Part shown: positions 57,386 to 64,000 of the stretch, one piece after another
Layout of the letters: every line of letters starts with the position of its first letter
How positions within the stretch are numbered: position 1 is the first letter of the stretch
Origin: Rachycentron canadum
Lineage: Eukaryota; Chordata; Actinopteri; Carangiformes; Rachycentridae
Assembly: GCA_038496675.1 (NCBI GenBank)
Contig: CM076663.1
Span: 21,318,713-21,382,712 of the forward strand
Length of the DNA stretch: 64,000 nucleotides
Direction of reading: 5' to 3'
Position numbers and translations under genes: made by a program
The notes under the pieces: model-generated
What the model was told of the DNA's origin: nothing
Databases searched by the model: none
Seen by the model: only the letters and a program-made list of their open reading frames with translations

Positions 57386-59596
57386 ATGGCGGAGGTTCCC
57401 GGGACATCAAGTGAGACGATAACGGAGACTGTTCAGACCAACACGCCGCCGCCGCCCCAGCAGGTAAATGATGGAGAGCTGTCGCTGACTGTTGCTGGGT
57501 GTTGTTTTTATTCGGCTAACCGGTGTTAATGCACGGTACCGAGCCGTCCCCGGTGTTGACGAGGCCGTCATCCTGTCATCTCGGCTCTCTGCCCGGCCGT
57601 GTGCAGCTCGACGAGGCCTAACGTACTGAGCTCCTTAAAAATGACAGTGCTCGTCAGGGTGTCAGTCGGGTGTCAGTCGGGTGTCGTTATTCCGACAGTC
57701 TAATATCTCAGTATGAACTAAATGTTCCCGTGCAGCGTTGTGTTAGGTTCAGGTGTGGCTCTGGACTGGACCACACATCAGCTGCTAAACGCAGCTCTCC
57801 CTGATGCTTCTGATAAACCTGCCACATACATCAGTAATAATAATACTAATGATACATCCACAGCTGGATTATTCAGTGTATACAGTCAGACATAACGTAG
57901 ACCCTGCCCCGCCTGCCCCTGGGCTTCTGGCCTGGGTCTGTTATTGCAGCTTTGGTTTGTACCGCTCAGTTCAAATGAAGGCAAATCTGGTGGTTTTTCC
58001 CAGCTGTGCTGTGTTTGGCCCTTCTTTGTTGTACCTGACGTGCATCACTTTTAGCAGCGAGGGAAATGGGAGAGAACATGAGAACGCTGCTCAGGGCCGG
58101 AGCGGTTACACGGTTGACCCCTGGGCTGAGTCTACATTTGCCACCCAGCATCTCACAGCAGACCTGTCGCATGTTTCAGGAGGGACGGAGCCTGACTATC
58201 AAGCTGAGGAAGAGGAAGACTGAGAAGAAGGTGGAGTGGTCCAGTGACACTGTTGACAATGAGCACCTGGGCAGAAGGTCTTCAAAGTGTGAGTCCATCT
58301 TCCTCATCAGCTCACACTGAAGTGTGACTGATGCACTGGATACTGCTCGCTCACCATGCACTCATTTAATAGAGATAATTAGTAGCTCCACCAACAATAT
58401 GGAGGGCTCTAACTAAATAAATGACTAAATATGAATATGTCATTAAATGCAGTGAAAATATCAAACATAAATACATGTTCTTCAAAAGATAATACACTCT
58501 TTGTTTCCTATAATTATATTTACATTTAAGTTCCATCATGGAAGCGTCTTTGGTCCCTGTCTCAAGTGTTGATATCCTTAAGAACCAAAAACCATCTCGG
58601 TGTGGTTTTCGACTTCCTCTCTGGCTTCTCTCTGGAGCTCTAGTAACAACAGGTCAGTCAGCCAATCAGAAGAGAGGATCTGTGTGATTAAATAAAAATA
58701 TAGCAGGTTAATGTAGAAAGTACACAGAGAAACTAGATCCTGAAGGTTGGATGATGGGTCCAGGTGGGTGGGGCTTGGGGCGTGGCTGAGAGCCGTGACT
58801 GTTTCGTTGTGACATCACAAAGGTGCAGAAGGCCGGACAGCTGGTTTTAAGGCTCAGTGTCTGAAAACAGGCTGTGAGCATTTCTCTGTGGACTGAGACC
58901 TTTGATACTTTCACTGTATTAATATAGAACCTAGACCGAGAGGCTAATGGATCAGAACCCTAACCCTAGACAGCCATAGTTCATTATCTAATAATAAATA
59001 AAAGATAAAACTGTATATTTTACAGTGGCCTTTTACTGTGACTAGCCCAGGTCACACCTGTGCAACAGTCATGTTGAGTAATCACACCTGTCAGGTGGAT
59101 GGAGCAGAAAGTGCTGACTAACACAGATTCAAACACATAAACACACATGAAAAGTCTGAGAGTTGTTATTTCCTAAGAACAAAAGTGTGTATATTTTTGT
59201 TCAGTGTAAATACAGCTGAAAGAGAGGACTGTCTTTGAGCATGAGCAGTACAAGTCATATGTCAGAGCAAACTAATGCAACCTGAAAATGGCCTTATATG
59301 GTGAGCACAAATTAATAAAGACTGTTCAAAGGTCTTGATGTCCAGGACCACATGAGAAAGTTCAGCACAAAGACAGTTAAACACTTTATTGTCCTGCTTC
59401 AGCTGTTTTCACACATACAGTTTGTTTGCTTGCTGTCTATAAATAAATAATCAATATCAACAAATCTTTTACACAAAACTGGAAAAAAACCTCTTAATAA
59501 ATAAAATAATAAACCAACCAATCTACCAACAAACTACAATGTAGGTCTATATTGTAACAATTAGGTTCAGTGTACTAAAGTCTGTGTGCGCGCACA

Positions 59597-59632
<36 letters not shown>

Positions 59633-60820
59633 CACAGTACTGTGCAAAAGTCTTAGGCCTCCCTTTAGATGTGTTGTTTTATGCTATAATGACCATATGT
59701 AATTATTTCTCAGTCTCTTTATTAGAATACAACCAGAAAATACATAAATGTGTAGCAGGATTAAAAAACAGAAGAAACTCAGAAGACATTGCTTCTATAG
59801 GCTGAAGTGTCCAGTATTCAGTGTGACCTCCTCTGACACTGGAGCAACAGCAGGAACCTGGCTCTTAAAGCTAAATTAATGGAGCCATAAATAATGTCAT
59901 TGTTAACACCTGTATTTGTATTTAACTATTTCATGTCAACATGATGCTGTGAAAAAGGTCCATTCCACCAGGTTTGAGCAGGACATGATGGAGCTTTACA
60001 GACACATGTTGTATGACCAGGTACATAACCAGGTGTATATACAGTTTATACCTGGTTGTCACCAGTGAAGGCAGTTCAGTGAGAAGTGGATGATTCTCTC
60101 ACAGGGCTCTGTTTGTATACTCAAGCTGTATAATGTAGCTACAGTGGCTGTGATGAGGGAGGGACTGAGGCTTCTGCATCTTGAAATAGAACTAAAATGT
60201 CTTGTAAAGACTGTGTCTGAGCAGGTGGCTCCTTAGACAGGTCTTCAGTCTATCACAGTGCCGACATATATAGACAAAAAACCATTTACACACACGGGCA
60301 ATTTAGAGTCACCAATTAACCTAATGCTCATGTCTTTGGACTGTGGGAGGAAGCTGCAGAACCTGGAGGGAACCCACACAGGGAGAACATGAATACAGAA
60401 AAGCCCGAACCCAGACCGTTGTTGGTGTGAGGCTGTTCTAAATTGAATTGAATTAACAGTGATTCATTCTGCCTCCTCATTCTCCTGTGGAGGCTGAAAG
60501 TCTATTTTTACCACACACTACTATGGAACCAAATGCCATGCTGTATATTTAACTTCTGATTGAGAGCTACAAGTTTACAGGGGGTCAGTGAAGGCATCGC
60601 CCAGATCAGTCCTAATGGTGCATGTTGTGTTCCAGGCTGCTGTGTCTATGAGAAGCCCCGACAGTTTGGAGAGTCATCCTCTGAGAGCGAGGGAGATGAC
60701 GATGAAGAAGGCTGCGGCAGTGCTCACTGCATCCTGGGCCACGGCAGGAGAGGCCATGGACAGAGGGGGGCCGGGGGGACCACAGCGCCCCCAAACGCTG
60801 GAGGGTCACACAGCCACTAA
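57386..60820 (+). CDS. ppp1r11: Protein phosphatase 1 regulatory inhibitor subunit 11 (inhibitor-3)
   Basis: Three plus-strand coding exons, 57386-57463, 58180-58288 and 60636-60820, join in phase to 123 residues (human 126). The protein is a heat-stable PP1 inhibitor and, in mammals, also a RING-like E3 ligase acting on TLR2. Exon 2 carries the most conserved block, RSLTIKLRKRKTEKKVEW, in which KVEW (43-46) is the RVxF-type PP1-docking motif, followed by SDTVDNEHLGRRSSK. The Cys cluster spans the exon 2-3 junction (Cys63-65, CCCVYEKP), and the acidic stretch ESEGDDDEEGCG is followed by the His/Cys-containing HCILGHGRRGHG segment. The tail is Gly/His-rich (GGSHSH), differing from the Pro-rich mammalian tail. 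The N-terminal 26 residues (ETITETVQTNTPPPPQQ) are variable, as expected. Start ATG is the first in a CpG-rich leader. Identity is very secure. Confidence 0.96.
58477..58934 (+). repeat. Repeat family B, near-complete copy (ppp1r11 intron 2)
   Basis: Nearly identical (a handful of differences by eye) to 62813-63264. Contains 'atgggtccaggtgggtggggcttggggcgtggctgagagccgtgac'. It lacks an open frame. Inserted shortly after ppp1r11 exon 2. Confidence 0.85.
59600..59815. mobile_element. (CA)n tract plus DNA-transposon end fragment
   Basis: A CA tract (59598-59626) is followed by 'cacagtactgtgcaaaagtcttaggc', a well-known terminal sequence of a fish Tc1/mariner-type element. The remainder of the element is not recognisable. 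Confidence 0.5.
60235..60425 (-). mobile_element. Common fish dispersed-repeat tail
   Basis: 'gggcaatttagagtcaccaattaacctaatgctcatgtctttggactgtgggaggaagctgcagaacctggagggaacccacacagggagaacatg' is the reverse-oriented counterpart of the 35835-36015 and 38925-39050 fragments. It lies just upstream of ppp1r11 exon 3. Confidence 0.65.
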
Positions 60821-63800
60821 TGAGCACCGCGGGTTGATCGCGGGGTCCGAGCGGCATCTCGCCACAACAATGACACATCACAAAGCTGCACTGTTTTTTT
60901 TTAGTTTAGGTCCATCACTGAGGTACGGGCGGGCCTGGTGCTGCGTTCCAGTCATGATCAGAACCTCCCGACTGCTGGAGCAGGATTACAGCCTCAGTGC
61001 TGCTGCTCTTATTGAATTAGCCTAATTGAAACCCAGTTCTCCTCTCAGCAGCTGAAAGCATGATCAAAGTTGTGCCAACTAACAAACATAACATAGTATG
61101 ATACCCGCAGGTTCACATTTTAAATTTCTTTTTTAACTTTATGACACAAGTTGTAATGATATCCAAATTTAAAGGGCCACACCAGTTTTTGTTTTGTTCT
61201 CTTACTACGGATCACACGCTGATTTAGACCCCATCGGGCGTTGGATGGTACAATCAGAAATGGTTTCCTCTTCTCCAGACAGACACTGGCTTCCATTCAT
61301 TTCACATCGTTGAGGTTTGAAATCTCACAGCGAGCGTCATCTCTCGCCTGCCCAACATGTTTTTCTTTGCTTTTTATCTGTAAGACAGAGAAAAATGTCT
61401 GTATGTGGCCATCAGTTTAAAAGTCAAACATCCTTATTTGGCACTGCTACACACTACAGGAGCCAGAACCAGTGAGTCAGTTATCAGTGTAGTAACAGGT
61501 GATTAAGACAAATCAGTCAGCCATTTTCTTTCTCTTTTTCAGAATGACTTCTTAAAAAGGCTTTTATCCACAGCCAAATTTTTGCTGATTAAACACTTCA
61601 AACAATAACCATTTAACTTGATCTGTTTGTATCACCACCCATTAGTGACACGGGAAACAGAAATGGTGAAGAAGTGATAAATAGAGAGAAGGAGCAGGTG
61701 ACTGAGTGAACAATATGAAAATACACGTTACAGTGATGTCACTGTTCAAACAATAGGTTTGTCATGTATTGAATCCAATTCAAAATTGTTCAAAAAAGTG
61801 TTTAGCCCTTTACTGTAGCATGGGATAATCAGTACACTAACCCCTCTAATGTAAATCACATTTATTTACTTTGCATCATCAAGCATGTGGTAGTTTCAGG
61901 AGTGTAGTGGACTGAGTGGAAACCAGTGATGGGAAGTATCTGTGGTTCGTGGTGAAGCCACTAAAACAAACTGAGGTGTTTGCAGAACAGAGGAGAGGAA
62001 CCTCAGACGCACTTTCTCCCAGCAGCGAGGCGTCTCTGGAACGCAGCATCCAGTGTGTGGAGAGCTCTGAGGGCGTGGAGGTAGAGAGGCCGTGACCGGC
62101 TGTCAGGCTGTGTATAGGTTTGTTGTATATAATGCAGAACATTGCTTCTTTACTTTTATTTTGTCTTTATTTATTTGCTGGTCTTAATTCTAAACTTGCT
62201 AACACTCGACCACAGACCACGATGACCAGACTCAGAGTGGACTCAAACACAGATCTCCCTCCTACACCCTCTGAATTTCTGATTTGGACACCAAGTTAAT
62301 TCTGTTGTGGCCGTTGGAGTCAGAATATATTAGACTGATTTACAGTATTACTGCACATGCTTCTCAGGCCTGGGCCCTGTTCCTCATGTGTGGCTAACTT
62401 AATCAACTAGACACACACACACGCCTGGATTTTTCAGATCTTCAAACCTGTTTAAAGTTAATCTGACACTGCTGTCATAGCAAACAGACATTGATCACAA
62501 GACTAGAAAAGCAGTCTCAGTCTCAATAGATCACACTTTGACCAGTATGGCTCCATCACAACACCAGCTCCAAATCCATCTGGCTATTGTCATGTTAAGT
62601 GGGATTCCTTAATCCCTGTTTTCAGATATGGCCCTTATACGACATGACTCACTTTAACCTAAATTTTACGTGGATACTTCAGTTTAAATCTGAAAATGTT
62701 TAACCATTCAAAAAAATATGCAGCATTACTACCAGGCCAGCCAGCCAGGCATATATGAAGAGAAACTTGGTAAAAGAATGAATCAATCATTACAACTGGG
62801 CTTTAATGGAAATGTTCTTTAAAAGATAATACACTCTTTGTTTCCTATAATTATATTTACATTTAAGTTCCATCATGGAAGCGTCTTTGGTCCCTGTCTC
62901 AAGTGTTGATATCCTTAAGAGCCAAAAACCATCTCGGTGTGGTTTTCGACTTCCTCTCAGGCTTCTCTCTGGAGCTCTAGTAACAACAGGTCAGTCAGCC
63001 AATCAGAAGAGAGGGTCTGTGTGATTAAATAAAAATATAGCAGGTTAATGTAGAAAGTACACAGAGAAACTAGATCCTGAAGGTTGGATGATGGGTCCAG
63101 GTGGGTGGGGCTTGGGGCGTGGCTGAGAGCCGTGACTGTTTCGTTGTGACATCACAAAGGTGCAGAAGGCCGGACAGCTGGTTTTAAGTTCTGAATCCAG
63201 GCTGTGAGCATTTCTCTGTGGACTGAGACCTTTGATACTTTCACTGTATTAATATAGAACCTGGACCTGATTTAGGATCAAAGAAGACAGGGAGGTTGAT
63301 GTTTAGACTGTATGGACCTTTACATGAGAACATTAACAGGATGATTGATATAACAAGATCTGCCATTACTCACAAACACGTGTATAAACATGAACTAAAA
63401 ATACAAGAGAAAAGACTAAAAAGACAAAAGTGTTAAGTTTCTGTATAAAAATATCTCCACTCAGCACCTGTTATTCACTAGAGAGGCTTTGAGGGTGTCA
63501 GAGTTAAGTTTCATCTTCGAATTTCAAGACAGAGTTTAAAAAAACAGAGAATTTATGTAACTTATGTAATATTCTGTTTTGTTGTTTGTTTGTTTTTTAA
63601 ACATCTGTATCAGTGTTGACTTTAAACCCATGAATGTGGCCCACCAGCTCTGACCCAAGTTGCTTTTGTTTCAAAATAAGAGAAAATAACATCTCCTGTG
63701 CTGGCAGAACTGAATAATCTGGATAAGAATCAACTGGATGACTTTATCTGGCTAACATGACGTGTTGGTTAAACCATTCGTGAAGAATGGGGGCGTGGGT

Positions 63801-63897
63801 AGTCGGACGTGTCTGTGGCTGCCAGATCAGGCTTGTTTTACTGCTGTGTGATGAATCTGTAGACATGGAGGTCACTTCCCGACTGACTGCCTTACAG
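60821..63897. other. Spacer downstream of ppp1r11
   Basis: Includes the ppp1r11 3' untranslated region (extent unknown, no clear AATAAA close to the stop) and repeat B (62813-63330). No conserved exon was recognised on either strand. Confidence 0.5.
62813..63330 (+). repeat. Repeat family B, near-complete copy
   Basis: Direct repeat of 58477-58934. It extends further, to 'agactgtatggacctttac', an end that is also seen (reversed) in the ddx39b intron copy at 12765. This gives the best view of the family's right end. Confidence 0.85.
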
Positions 63898-64000
63898 GTG
63901 ACTGCCGGGCCCAGGCTTCGTACTCGCATCTCAGCTATGACCAAAAGTCACCTGATACAGGTTCCATCATCATCCTCCTCCCCCTCCTCTTCCTCCCCTG
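63898..64000 (+). other. Possible 5' exon of a further plus-strand gene (cut by the window)
   Basis: A pyrimidine-rich acceptor-like site (ctgactgccttacag) is followed by an open frame to the window edge: VTAGPRLRTRISAMTKSHLIQVP and then a run of Ser/Pro. The ATG at 63939 could be a start codon. Ser-rich simple sequence makes chance openness likely. No family is recognised. Confidence 0.2.

Overview
The window is nuclear DNA of a ray-finned fish, most likely a percomorph teleost. The evidence is short, well-conserved vertebrate exons with GT-AG introns, many (CA/GT)n microsatellites, and fish-type DNA-transposon, MITE and LINE debris in the introns and spacers. The exons below were assembled by reading splice sites and reading phase by eye and comparing with the known human protein families. 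No alignment was run.

Layout: (1) 376-2925, minus strand: the first four coding exons of gtf2h4 (TFIIH p52), which runs off the left edge. (2) 5361-8061, minus: polr1h/ZNRD1 (RNA polymerase I subunit A12), complete in four coding exons plus a likely non-coding first exon. (3) 9965-17918, plus: ddx39b (UAP56 RNA helicase), head-to-head with polr1h. One 44-codon exon at the start of RecA domain 2 cannot be found. (4) 23717-29854, minus: mgat1 (GlcNAc-transferase I), two coding exons with a spliced 5' leader reaching a GC-rich promoter near 34.6-35.0 kb. (5) 36382-56504, minus: vars2 (mitochondrial valyl-tRNA synthetase), all 29 coding exons readable in phase, 1083 codons plus stop. (6) 57386-60820, plus: ppp1r11 (PP1 inhibitor-3), head-to-head with vars2. 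A possible exon of another plus-strand gene touches the right edge.

The genes are housekeeping genes: transcription and repair, rRNA synthesis, mRNA export, N-glycan maturation, mitochondrial translation and phosphatase control. They do not form one pathway. What unites them is that gtf2h4, vars2, polr1h, ppp1r11 and ddx39b are all framework genes of the mammalian MHC on human 6p21-22. The window is therefore probably a piece of a fish MHC-linked block, with mgat1 as an added neighbour. No MHC class I gene, immune gene or novel enzymatic system is visible.

The rest is introns and spacers filled with repeats. There are two MITE-like families (called A and B here) in many copies, Tc1-like transposase fossils, an L2-like reverse-transcriptase fossil, a ~28-bp minisatellite inside vars2, and a pair of adjacent perfect palindromes upstream of ddx39b. 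The best leads are the absent ddx39b exon, a GC-AG intron in vars2, the long mgat1 stem with an intron directly after the catalytic EDD motif, and the repeat structures.
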